From Pseudomonas viridiflava (GTDB lineage Bacteria; Pseudomonadota; Gammaproteobacteria; Pseudomonadales; Pseudomonadaceae), in assembly GCF_900583165.1 (NCBI RefSeq), contig NZ_UTKY01000023.1:1-63151 (forward strand): a stretch of DNA of 63,151 bases, given 5' to 3'. Positions 52,331-60,566 of the stretch are shown here, piece after piece. The notes under the pieces were generated by a model, which saw only the letters and a list, made by a program, of their open reading frames with translations, ran no database searches and was not told the origin of the DNA. Each line of letters opens with the position of its first letter. Position 1 is the stretch's first letter. Position numbers and translations under genes: made by a program.

Positions 52331-54007
52331 TCAGTTGCTGGACTGATAGACCTGCTTACCGCCTACCCAGGTTTGGAGGACACGTGTCCTCCAGAGTTGC
52401 GCTGGGTTCATATGAAAAATATCCTGATCGACAAGAATGAAGTCCGCCCATTTTCCAGGCTCAAGACTACCTTGGGTGGTTTCTTGGTGCCCTGCATACG
52501 CTGCGTCAAGTGTGAAGGCCCGAAATGCTTCGAACAGGGTCATGGCTTGCTCGGGGTACCACCCGCCAATCGGAATGCCTTTATGGTTTGCTCGCACGAC
52601 AGCAGCATGCAGGCCATAGAACGGATTTGAGGACTCAACCGGAAAATCCGAGCCCGCAGCAACTTTGGTTCCTTGATTCAGCAGGGAACGCCAGGCATAG
52701 GCGCCCTTAATACGTTCCGTACCGATCCGCCCCTCCGCCATATTCATGTCACTGGTGGCGTGGATAGGCTGCATTGACGCAATAAGGTCCAGATCCACAA
52801 AGCGCGCAATATCTTGCATAGCGATGACCTGACTATGCTCAATACGGTTGCGCAGCTCTCGTCCACCGACGTTGTTGAAGGCGTTCTCGAAACTATCCAA
52901 AACTTGGCTGATGGCCGCATCTCCAATCCCGTGCACATTCACTTGGAAACCGGACTTCAGGGCCGTCTCAATTTTATTTTGCATCTCCTGCTGGCTATCA
53001 AAAAGCAAACCTTTATTAGCTGGATCATCCGAGTACCCCGTAAACAGGGACGCACCACGACTTCCCAGTGCACCGTCGGCATAGAGTTTTACACTGCGCA
53101 CGGTAAGACGGTCATCGCCATACCCAACCAATGGGCCTCGCTTGGAGAACGCTTGGAAATCCTCCCCAATACCACCAATCATCCCGTAGACACGTAATGG
53201 GAGGCGCCCTTGGTCGGCGAAACGACTTAGAATACTAAACGTTTGGCTGTCGATACCCGCATCATGAACGGACGTCAAACCTTGTGCGCTGAGGTGTTCC
53301 AACGCTAATTGCAGTTCAACCTCGCGATCCCTCTCACTTAGCTTTGGAATAATGCTGGTGACCAACGCCATTGCGGCATCGACCAATACCCCTGTCGGAG
53401 CACCCTGCACGTCCCTCTCAATACGCCCACCTTTTGGGTCTGGCGTTTTTTTGGTGATACCTGCAAGTTGCATAGCCTTGGTGTTAGCCCAACCAGCGTG
53501 AGCGTCTACGCGTGTGAGCCACACGGGTCTGTCGCTTACGACCGTGTCGATTTCAGCTGCTGTGGGAAACCGACCTAACCCCCATACGACTTGATTCCAT
53601 CCTGATCCCGTGAGCCATGTTTCGCCTGGCCTCGCCCTGACGAACTCACTGATTGCCTCTTGTGCACTGCCCAATGTCTGTGCGCGACTTAAATCGATAC
53701 TACGCAATGACTCACCCAACCATTTGATATGGCCGTGCGCATCAGTTAGACCAGGTAACAGGACATTGCCCTTACCATCTATACGAGTTGCCAGTGAAGA
53801 ATCGGCGAGAAGCTCGGCCGCCTTTCCGACCGAAATGACTTTGCCTGCGCTATCGAAAGCGAGCGCGTCAAACCGTAACAGACCACCGGCCACCAGCGTG
53901 TAGCCACGTACATTTTCAATGATCGTTGGGTGAGACCAGGCCTTCCCGATTTTGATAAAGACCGGAAAACAGAGAATTATAATGGCGCAAAAAAATTTCA
54001 ATACCAT
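52331..54007 (-). CDS. Exported amidohydrolase (Amidohydrolase_3, YtcJ-like)
   Basis: A 558-aa metal-dependent hydrolase. N-terminal signal sequence (hydrophobic 5-20) suggests export. Metal-site features: DAHGHIKW (HxH-type site), later HGIGDAAIS, IEHSQVI and GSDFPVES carrying the Asp. Relatives hydrolyse N-acyl or N-formyl amide bonds. The ATG at 54007 has TGGAGA upstream. Third gene of an operon after a 2-oxoglutarate dioxygenase and a LysO exporter, so it may process the exported product outside the cytoplasm. Confidence 0.85.
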   Translation of the reverse strand: MVLKFFCAIIILCFPVFIKIGKAWSHPTIIENVRGYTLVAGGLLRFDALAFDSAGKVISVGKAAELLADSSLATRIDGKGNVLLPGLTDAHGHIKWLGESLRSIDLSRAQTLGSAQEAISEFVRARPGETWLTGSGWNQVVWGLGRFPTAAEIDTVVSDRPVWLTRVDAHAGWANTKAMQLAGITKKTPDPKGGRIERDVQGAPTGVLVDAAMALVTSIIPKLSERDREVELQLALEHLSAQGLTSVHDAGIDSQTFSILSRFADQGRLPLRVYGMIGGIGEDFQAFSKRGPLVGYGDDRLTVRSVKLYADGALGSRGASLFTGYSDDPANKGLLFDSQQEMQNKIETALKSGFQVNVHGIGDAAISQVLDSFENAFNNVGGRELRNRIEHSQVIAMQDIARFVDLDLIASMQPIHATSDMNMAEGRIGTERIKGAYAWRSLLNQGTKVAAGSDFPVESSNPFYGLHAAVVRANHKGIPIGGWYPEQAMTLFEAFRAFTLDAAYAGHQETTQGSLEPGKWADFILVDQDIFHMNPAQLWRTRVLQTWVGGKQVYQSSN

Positions 54008-54053
54008 GCGTTTTCTCCAGTAATTCCTCGCACAAAAACCCACGAGGAGCGTG

Positions 54054-54989
54054 TCAGGCGGTAAGAAAGAATGTGATAAAAAATGGAGCAAGAAGGGTCA
54101 GGATGAAACCGCTCACTAGCGCTATGGGTAACACCTCAGTACTGCATGCCTGGCGCACAATCGGTAGCGTAGAGTCCAACGCTGTAGCGCCGGCGGCTGC
54201 AATGCCAACCCTCGGCCATTGGCGACCAAAGAGATACAGTAAAACGATCGAAATCAGTTCACGCCCCAAATCCACAAACAATGCGATTGCACCATGGGTA
54301 TCGCCAGACAGTGCTCCAATCATGACGCTGGAGAGCGTGAACCATCCAAACCCTGTCGATAGCGCTAACAGTACGCGAAGATCTTCACCCGTAATGAGAT
54401 GGACGGAATAGGCGCCCAATATCGAACCCATTACGACAAAGAGCGGCACACTCAACGCTTTCCATGAAATCCAGTTGCGCTCGAGTTTGACGCTCGATAA
54501 ATCGAGCCCCACCAGAAAGATCAACACCATTAACAGATAGTGGCTAGACGGAAGCCACCGCTTCGCGTCGGGATATTCAATGTATGCGATCGCCAGGTTG
54601 AACAACACACCCAAGGCGACCATCGACAGCGCAATCAAACACTCCATTAACGGCTTAACCAGTGCATGCGTATCAAACAGGAGGTGACCATCAATTTGCT
54701 TAACGACAAGTCCTCTGCGCCTATAGCTGACAAGACCCAGCAGCAAGCATGGAAAAGCCGTGGTAAAGAGCGTGACGAGCAATGATATTTTCAGCACGTA
54801 CTCCATCACGCCCAATGAGGAAACGATTTCCCCAAACTCAGCGCCCACCAAAAAAAGCAACGCCCAGATCAAGGGACTAATCAAACGGACCAACCGATAA
54901 ATAATCGTCGTCGAGAATAAGAACTTTCCTAATAAAAAACCCAGGCCCAAGACAATTGAAATAGGCAGCACCGCATTCAATGCCTGCAT
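54054..54989 (-). CDS. lysO: LysO-type amino acid exporter
   Basis: A 311-aa inner-membrane protein with about eight or nine hydrophobic segments. The C-terminal half, including GFGWFTLSSVMIGAL, DLGRELISIVLLYL and the ATALDSTLPIVRQ block, closely resembles E. coli LysO, an exporter of L-lysine and its analogue thialysine. The ATG at 54989 has GAGG 8 nt upstream and lies only 2 nt after the dioxygenase stop, so translation is probably coupled. It likely exports the dioxygenase product or protects against it. Confidence 0.85.
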   Translation of the reverse strand: MQALNAVLPISIVLGLGFLLGKFLFSTTIIYRLVRLISPLIWALLFLVGAEFGEIVSSLGVMEYVLKISLLVTLFTTAFPCLLLGLVSYRRRGLVVKQIDGHLLFDTHALVKPLMECLIALSMVALGVLFNLAIAYIEYPDAKRWLPSSHYLLMVLIFLVGLDLSSVKLERNWISWKALSVPLFVVMGSILGAYSVHLITGEDLRVLLALSTGFGWFTLSSVMIGALSGDTHGAIALFVDLGRELISIVLLYLFGRQWPRVGIAAAGATALDSTLPIVRQACSTEVLPIALVSGFILTLLAPFFITFFLTA

Positions 54990-54991
54990 CT

Positions 54992-55762
54992 TTATAGCCT
55001 CTGGACAGTTGGCGAGAAGTCAATCAAAACAATGCAGCGCTCCGTCGCTTCTTCGCACGCATCATCACGTTTTATAATTGGGCTTACGTAATGCGAAACT
55101 TTCGGGTCATGCACGACAAAACTTTCGAAGGTCTCAAAAAGAGTAAATCTCGCAAGGATTTGATCAACGGGAGCCTCCTCCAATCGCGTATTTCGGATGC
55201 CTGTCGTGCCAATAAAGTTTTCACCGCCCATCATGTTTTGGGAACGGTGAATCAGGTGCGCGAATGTGAATGGCTCTCCATCCTGATGAAAAAAATTCGG
55301 AGAACTGACTCCTGGATCGCTCGCTCCAGAGGACGTGAGTTTTACGAAGTGCACACCGAAATAGACAGGCAGCTGCTGGCCATCGCGGGGCCAGAACGTA
55401 AGGGAAAAATCCTCTTCGATCAGTGCCCGCAGGATGGCGTTACTTTTCACCGACTCGCTCAGCGCGTGAAAATACCGAACACTTAAATGATCGGGATTAT
55501 TACCTCCCTGGTCATAACCTGCGCGCCGTTCACCGGTATCACTTTCAACGATAGGCAACCAATGACCTGTTTTATTTTCCCACGGAAGAATGACGCCATT
55601 GCCATACCTACGGAATCTACGTCCCCCCACTGGGGCATATTCATCCCGCTCTAACCGATCAAATTCCTGCCGTAAACCTGAAAGATCTTCGACCCTATAC
55701 GACTCACTCACCCGCGGCATGTAGTGCTCATATCCGTCTTCGGCTAGTACAGGACGAGACAT
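54992..55762 (-). CDS. 2-oxoglutarate/Fe(II) dioxygenase (PF10014-like amino acid hydroxylase)
   Basis: A 256-aa non-heme iron dioxygenase. The iron triad is visible as HQD (H159, D161) and a distal His (H218 or H224), with R242 placed for 2-oxoglutarate. The fold type is that of the 2OG-Fe_Oxy_2 family, whose known members hydroxylate free amino acids such as L-isoleucine, L-leucine or L-methionine. The GGAGG before the ATG at 55762 is strong. First gene of the operon with LysO and an amidohydrolase; the exporter hints at a basic amino acid, but this is inference. Confidence 0.85.
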   Translation of the reverse strand: MSRPVLAEDGYEHYMPRVSESYRVEDLSGLRQEFDRLERDEYAPVGGRRFRRYGNGVILPWENKTGHWLPIVESDTGERRAGYDQGGNNPDHLSVRYFHALSESVKSNAILRALIEEDFSLTFWPRDGQQLPVYFGVHFVKLTSSGASDPGVSSPNFFHQDGEPFTFAHLIHRSQNMMGGENFIGTTGIRNTRLEEAPVDQILARFTLFETFESFVVHDPKVSHYVSPIIKRDDACEEATERCIVLIDFSPTVQRL

Positions 55763-55997
55763 AGTGATTCCTCCCTGATTGATGCTGACCAAAATAGGTA
55801 AACATCCTTGGGAGACGCAAGATGGAAGATGGTCAACGGGAAACGTCTTACAGCGATTTAGGACCGTCAAACGACAGTCTTTTTTGGTATGTGCGCATGC
55901 CTTTCAGCGGCCGGATTTGACCGTCCGACCTTGTTAACGAACTGCTACGCCCTGCACCCGTCTTAAACATTTTTTTGTGCCTGAGGTAGTGTGTCGC

Positions 55998-56071
55998 GGC
56001 AGTTGTGCGCGGGATACCTTCGGGTAGCCGGGATCGTTGACAACCGGTCGGTCAACCCGCGTACAACTGCC
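55998..56071 (+). ncRNA. Structured leader RNA element upstream of DUF6124 gene
   Basis: A 16-bp outer stem pairs 55998-56013 with 56056-56071 (one G-U). Inside are a TACC-UUCG-GGTA tetraloop hairpin (56015-56026) and a second hairpin TTGAC/GTCAA (56037-56055), giving a three-way junction. It lies 57 nt before the DUF6124 start. I have the impression that similar sequences precede DUF6124 genes elsewhere in Pseudomonas, but I know of no named function. It could be a cis-regulator or a small RNA. Confidence 0.7.
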
Positions 56072-56127
56072 ACCCTCTTCGATTGACCGCGTACGTTGGT
56101 AGCTCCACGTGTCAACGGAGTTTCACC

Positions 56128-56367
56128 ATGATCAAAAACAGTCCAAATCCCTCAGAAAAACTCTTCACCGTCCGCCCCAATCTGGGCACGGAAACCCTGC
56201 TGGCCAACGCCTTCCAAGACCTAGCCTCCATCAACGACATCGCAGCCCGCCTGGCATTTGAAGTCGACGGCGCTCAACGCAACACGGCGCTGGGTATCTG
56301 CCGCATGCTGGAAGGCGTACAACTCTTAGTGAACAAGGCATTGGACGAGGCTCATCCAACCGCCTGA
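56128..56367 (+). CDS. DUF6124 family protein
   Basis: A 79-aa small helical protein. LFTVRPNLGTETLLANAFQ and the LGICRMLEGVQLLVNKALD end match the DUF6124 (formerly DUF3077-like) family, common and multi-copy in fluorescent pseudomonads, function unknown. The CGGAG before the ATG at 56128 supports the start; the frame opens 45 nt earlier inside the leader. Preceded by the structured leader RNA element. Confidence 0.82.
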   Translation: MIKNSPNPSEKLFTVRPNLGTETLLANAFQDLASINDIAARLAFEVDGAQRNTALGICRMLEGVQLLVNKALDEAHPTA

Positions 56368-56439
56368 ACGTAGACGATATAAGGCGCCTGAGCTATCTTC
56401 GGACGCCTTATCGATCCATCCGGAACAGGAAGTTGCCGC

Positions 56440-56946
56440 TTGAGCACGTCGTCCCTACTGCGAGGCCGCACCTTTGCCCTCTTCGCAGGCATCGCCTTTA
56501 TTGCCGTAGACCAACTCGTCAAACTACTGGCCCTGGTTTCACTGCAAGCCAACAGCTTCAAATTCGGCTCCATCCCCATCAACCTCGCATTGGAACTGAG
56601 CCTGAACCCAGGCGCCTTCCTGAGCCTGGGCGCAGCGCTACCGCCGCAGGTCAAACAGCTGATCTTTATCGTTGGAGTCGCCATCGTGGTGGCTTGGGCG
56701 CTGTGGTGGTCACTCTCCAACTGGAACCAACCACTGCGCAAGGTCTTGCCGCTGTACGCGATTGCGTCAGGCGGTATCGCCAACCTTATCGACCGCATCT
56801 TCCGCGACGGCCATGTGGTCGACTACATGGTGCTGAATGTCGGCCCGACGCATACCGGCGTGTTCAACATAGCCGATATCGCCATCACCGCTGGAGCGTT
56901 GTATCTGCTGGTGGATCTGTTTGTGAAACCAAACAAAGCCCAGTGA
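56440..56946 (+). CDS. lspA: Signal peptidase II (lipoprotein signal peptidase) paralogue
   Basis: A 168-aa inner-membrane aspartyl protease with four hydrophobic segments that cleaves lipoprotein signal peptides. The catalytic Asp residues lie in GGIANLIDR and FNIADIAI. The start is a TTG at 56440 with AGGAAG upstream. It is not next to ileS or fkpB, the usual lspA neighbours, so it may be a second copy; elsewhere such copies accompany antibiotics or special lipoproteins, but no such partner is clear here. Confidence 0.88.
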   Translation: MSTSSLLRGRTFALFAGIAFIAVDQLVKLLALVSLQANSFKFGSIPINLALELSLNPGAFLSLGAALPPQVKQLIFIVGVAIVVAWALWWSLSNWNQPLRKVLPLYAIASGGIANLIDRIFRDGHVVDYMVLNVGPTHTGVFNIADIAITAGALYLLVDLFVKPNKAQ

Positions 56947-56953
56947 CCGGAAT

Positions 56954-56978
56954 CGTTCCCATGCCCCGCATGGGAACG
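56954..56978. terminator. Hairpin between convergent lspA and glutaminase genes
   Basis: Perfect 11-bp arms CGTTCCCATGC and GCATGGGAACG with a CCC loop. No T-tract, but its place between convergent stops suggests a bidirectional terminator. Similar GTTCCCATGC hairpins recur in Pseudomonas intergenic regions. Confidence 0.65.
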
Positions 56979-56980
56979 CT

Positions 56981-57889
56981 CTAAAACACCGACCACCCAA
57001 TCCGCTCACTCAACAACTCCAGCGCCTTGATCCCCGCCAGCGAATTCCCCGCCGTATTCAACTCCGGTGACCAAACACACACCGTAAATTGCCCCGGCAC
57101 CACCGCAACGATCCCGCCGCCGACACCACTCTTACCCGGTAACCCCACGCGATACGCAAAATTGCCGGCTTCGTCATACAGGCCGCTGGTGGCCATGATG
57201 GAGTTGACTTGCTTGGTCTGGCGCGCGGTCAAAATCTGCTCGCCGCTGTGGGCACTCACGCCTTCGTTGGCCAGGAAGCTGAACGCCTTGGCCAGGTCCA
57301 GGCAGCTCATCTGCAATGCGCAGTAGTTGAAGTAGCTGTGCAGTACTGCATCCACTTCATTATGGAAGTTGCCGAAGGATTTCATCAGGTAAGCCATGGC
57401 CGCATTGCGCGCACCGTGTTGCGCCTCTGAATCTGCAACCACGCTGTTGACCAGGATCTGCGGGTTACCCGACAGGCGCCGTACAAAATCGCGCATCGAC
57501 AAAATCGGCACGGCGAAGCGCGATTGATTGATATCGCAGATCACCAGCGCACCCGCGTTAATGAACGGATTGCGCGGCCGGCCACGCTCAAATTCCAGCT
57601 GCACCAGCGAGTTGAACGGCTGCCCCGAAGGCTCATGGCCCAGACGTTCCCAGATGCTCTCGCCGCCATGGTCGATGGCCTGCACCAGGCTGAATACCTT
57701 AGAAATGCTCTGTACCGAAAACAGCGTGGTGGCGTCACCGGCGCTGTAGGCCGAACCATCGTTGCCGTATACCGCAATGCCCAGTTGGTTGGCCGGCACA
57801 TCGGCCAGCGCGGGGATGTAGTCGGCAACTTTGCCTTGGCCGATCAGTGGACGCACTTCGTCCAGGATCGCGTCCAGCAGCGCCTGCAT
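56981..57889 (-). CDS. glsA: Glutaminase
   Basis: A 302-aa cytoplasmic enzyme, the standard length for serine-dependent glutaminases, converting glutamine to glutamate and ammonia. The catalytic SxxK is in [12 protein letters not shown] (about residue 65), with [10 protein letters not shown] and GKSGVGGGI as further conserved blocks. The ATG at 57889 has AGGA upstream; two in-frame ATG-type starts lie further out. Divergent region with the small membrane protein gene overlaps little. Confidence 0.93.
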   Translation of the reverse strand: MQALLDAILDEVRPLIGQGKVADYIPALADVPANQLGIAVYGNDGSAYSAGDATTLFSVQSISKVFSLVQAIDHGGESIWERLGHEPSGQPFNSLVQLEFERGRPRNPFINAGALVICDINQSRFAVPILSMRDFVRRLSGNPQILVNSVVADSEAQHGARNAAMAYLMKSFGNFHNEVDAVLHSYFNYCALQMSCLDLAKAFSFLANEGVSAHSGEQILTARQTKQVNSIMATSGLYDEAGNFAYRVGLPGKSGVGGGIVAVVPGQFTVCVWSPELNTAGNSLAGIKALELLSERIGWSVF

Positions 57890-57944
57890 GTCTTGTCCTG
57901 TCATCTGTGTTTGAATCGGTGGTAAGCGGGCCGCGGAGGATACT

Positions 57945-58289
57945 TCAATGCGCGCGGAAGCCCCACACAATCTCTACCACCCGCTCGGCAATCACCAGGT
58001 AAATAAGGACCAAAAATAGCTGCAAGGCCAAGTGGTAACGCAGCTTGGCCAGCCTACGGATACCATCGCTGATATTCAGCACCATCAGTACTGTGGACAG
58101 GACGATCAGCCCCCACCCCGCTACGCTGGACGCAAATACCCCGATAAACAGTTCGCGCTGCCCCAGTAAGGTGTTAGTCCCCGCCGCAAACAACAGCGCG
58201 CACACCAGCAGGTTTTTTACGTTGTCAAAAATTTGCGTGCTCAGGTCGTTTTCCAGCAGCGCCATATAACGCTTCCATAAGGTATGCAT
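57945..58289 (-). CDS. Small inner-membrane protein
   Basis: A 114-aa protein with about three hydrophobic segments ([45 protein letters not shown]) and no recognised family. ATG at 58289 is chosen; a TTG at 58319 is in frame. It precedes the glutaminase gene by 55 nt on the same strand and may be co-transcribed. Confidence 0.6.
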   Translation of the reverse strand: MHTLWKRYMALLENDLSTQIFDNVKNLLVCALLFAAGTNTLLGQRELFIGVFASSVAGWGLIVLSTVLMVLNISDGIRRLAKLRYHLALQLFLVLIYLVIAERVVEIVWGFRAH

Positions 58290-58379
58290 GGTTGGGTACC
58301 GGTAGGGATCGCTCGTCAATCAAAGTAGTCCAAATGCCCGTACACTGCACCGCTGCACTCACTCCTTGAGGACTCATGC

Positions 58380-58727
58380 ATGAAAGTGATGATCGGCCTG
58401 GCCGCCCTGCTGTTGGTATCCGCCTGCTCCACTGCCTCCCACACGCCCCCGCCCGCGCAGGATGCCGCAGCGTCCGAGTGCCTTGCCGGTGGCGGTACCA
58501 TGAAACAAGTCGGCAAGTTGCAGAGCTGGAAGTGCATTACGCCTTACCGGGATGCCGGCAAGGCGTGCACCGATTCGAGCCAGTGTGAAGGCGAATGCCA
58601 GACCAGTGTCACCACCCAGTCAGGCAATAGCCCGGTGACGGGCGCGTGCCAGGTGGACAACGGGCGCTTTGGCTGCTCGGCGACGGTGGAAAAAGGAACG
58701 CTGGGGCGGGCAATTTGCGTGGATTGA
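58380..58727 (+). CDS. Small Cys-rich lipoprotein
   Basis: A 115-aa lipoprotein with lipobox LLVSAC (Cys about 16). The mature part has seven further cysteines in a compact pattern (SECLAGGG, KACTDSSQCEGECQ, FGCSATV, AICVD), suggesting a disulfide-stabilised domain. No family recognised. TTGAGGA precedes the ATG at 58380. Convergent with the ABC transporter operon, with a hairpin between. Confidence 0.72.
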   Translation: MKVMIGLAALLLVSACSTASHTPPPAQDAAASECLAGGGTMKQVGKLQSWKCITPYRDAGKACTDSSQCEGECQTSVTTQSGNSPVTGACQVDNGRFGCSATVEKGTLGRAICVD

Positions 58728-58741
58728 GTCACGCCGACCAA

Positions 58742-58770
58742 GGATTGAGGGCGGTTCGCGCCCTTAATCC
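58742..58770. terminator. Hairpin terminator between convergent genes
   Basis: Arms GGATTGAGGGCG and CGCCCTTAATCC (12 bp, one G-U) enclose a GTTCG loop between the Cys-rich lipoprotein gene and the ABC operon. No U-tract. Confidence 0.65.
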
Positions 58771-58794
58771 AACCCAATCCGGCGAAGGTCATGG

Positions 58795-59583
58795 CTACCA
58801 GCTATCCCCCAGCCCCAACAACCCGAGTATCTGGCGCCTCAGGTCCACCAGATACGGATCATCCCGATGCCGCGGGTAGGGCCGGTCGATGCTTAACTGC
58901 GCCTGGATCTTCGCCGGGCGGTCGCTGAACACGATCACCCGGTTGGCCAGCAACAAGGCCTCTTCCACATCATGGGTCACCAGCAGCGCCGTATAGCCCT
59001 GGCGTTGCCACAGATCGATCAGCTCTTTCTGCATGGTGATACGGGTCAGGGAGTCAAGCTTGCCCAACGGCTCATCCAGAATCAGCAGGCGCGGCTGGTT
59101 GACCAACGCGCGGGCCAATGCCACTCGTTGCGCCATGCCGCCTGAGAGCTGGCGGGGATAGGCACGGGCGAACTGGCTTAGGCCGACTTTCTCCAGCGCT
59201 TCATCGACTTTGGCCGAATGGGTCTTGAGCAGGCCCTGGGCCTCCAGGCCCACGGCAACGTTGTCCCACACGCGCCGCCAGGGGTAGAGCGTCGGGTCCT
59301 GGAATACCACCACGCGACTTGGGTCCGGGCCGGTAATGGCTTGACCATCCGCCAGCAAGCGGCCCGAATCCGCCGGTTCCAACCCCGCCACCAGGCGCAG
59401 CAGGGTCGACTTGCCGCAACCCGAAGGCCCCAGCAGCGCGACGAATTCCCCTGGTGCCACGTCCAGCGAAACCCGCTCCAGCACTGGCAGGTGCTGCCCG
59501 TCGAGGGCAAAGCCGTGGCTGAGGTTATCGATGCGCAGCGCCAAGCCTTCCGGCGCCGTGAATGCGTGTGCCAGGGCTACCAT
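58795..59583 (-). CDS. ABC transporter ATP-binding protein (SsuB/TauB-like)
   Basis: A 262-aa ATPase: Walker [10 protein letters not shown] (about residue 54), signature LSGGMAQR, Walker B LLILDEP and switch THDVEEA. The group drives uptake of sulfonates, taurine or nitrate. AAGGAG precedes the ATG at 59583. It overlaps the permease stop by 7 bp, last gene of the operon binding protein-permease-ATPase. Confidence 0.92.
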   Translation of the reverse strand: MVALAHAFTAPEGLALRIDNLSHGFALDGQHLPVLERVSLDVAPGEFVALLGPSGCGKSTLLRLVAGLEPADSGRLLADGQAITGPDPSRVVVFQDPTLYPWRRVWDNVAVGLEAQGLLKTHSAKVDEALEKVGLSQFARAYPRQLSGGMAQRVALARALVNQPRLLILDEPLGKLDSLTRITMQKELIDLWQRQGYTALLVTHDVEEALLLANRVIVFSDRPAKIQAQLSIDRPYPRHRDDPYLVDLRRQILGLLGLGDSW

Positions 59584-60566
59584 TTCATTGCTCCTTTTTG
59601 CCAGGCCAGCAAGCGGTCACGCACCAGGAACAACCCGGTGATCAACCCCGAACAGGCCAGCGCCATGATCAGCAGTGCGGCGTACATATTCGCGTAGGCA
59701 GCCCACCCTTGGGCCCATTGCAGGTACCAGCCGATACCGGACTTGACCCCCATCATTTCCGCCACCACCAAGGTGGAGAACGACGCGCCCAAGCCCATGA
59801 ACAAACCAACAAATACATGGGGCAAGGCCGCTGGAATCGCCACGTTGAAAATCAAGAAACCTTGCTTGGCGCCCAAGGTGCGCGCCACGTCGTAGTAGGC
59901 TTTATCCACGCTGGCGACGCCCGACCAGGTCAGCACGGTCACCGGGAACCAGGTGGCCAAAGCGATCAGAAACACACTGGCGCTCCAACTGCTGGGGAAC
60001 AGGAAAAAGCACAACGGCAGCAACGCCGTGGACGGCACGGGCCCAAGGATGCGCAGCACCGGGTGCAACCAATAGCCGATCCGGGTAGACCAGCCGATGG
60101 CCACGCCGGCGATAAACCCGGTGATCGCCCCCAGCGCAACCCCCGAGCCCAGCAGTAATGCCGAATGCAGCAGGCTGTCGGCCAAGCGCGCATAGTCCTC
60201 GACATACACCGCGAGCAACGCCTGGGGCGGCGCAAAAAACGGCACCGGCAACAGCGCAAGTTTGGCGGTGAGCAACTCCCAGACAGCGAGCAACACCGGT
60301 AACGCAATTAACCAGGGCCCGGCATTGCGCAGGCGCGCCCCCAACCTGGCAACCGAGCGCCCCAACACACTCAACACAACGAACACGGCCGCCACGCCGC
60401 AGCAGACATTGGCCAGCCCCTGGGTCATCGGCCAGTTGCGAATCGCGTTGGGCCAGTAACTGATCAACAGCGCAACGGCCAGCCAGGCCACCACCACTGC
60501 AACGCCCTGCCCCCAAAACCTAAGGGTCAGGGGTGGGTTAAGGGGGGTGGCGTCAACTGAAGACAT
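59577..60566 (-). CDS. ABC transporter permease (SsuC/TauC-like)
   Basis: A 329-aa inner-membrane permease with about eight hydrophobic segments, longer at the N-terminus than SsuC because of two additional segments. The cytoplasmic coupling loop reads DVARTLGAKQGFLIFNVAIPAALPHVF (its 215-241 region), matching the EAA motif. AAGGAG precedes the ATG at 60566. Overlaps the binding-protein gene by 14 bp. Confidence 0.9.
   Translation of the reverse strand: MSSVDATPLNPPLTLRFWGQGVAVVVAWLAVALLISYWPNAIRNWPMTQGLANVCCGVAAVFVVLSVLGRSVARLGARLRNAGPWLIALPVLLAVWELLTAKLALLPVPFFAPPQALLAVYVEDYARLADSLLHSALLLGSGVALGAITGFIAGVAIGWSTRIGYWLHPVLRILGPVPSTALLPLCFFLFPSSWSASVFLIALATWFPVTVLTWSGVASVDKAYYDVARTLGAKQGFLIFNVAIPAALPHVFVGLFMGLGASFSTLVVAEMMGVKSGIGWYLQWAQGWAAYANMYAALLIMALACSGLITGLFLVRDRLLAWQKGAMKW

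Noticed and set aside
55091..55486. 131-codon plus-strand open frame
   Set aside because: Antisense to the dioxygenase gene, which has a strong start signal and intact active-site residues.
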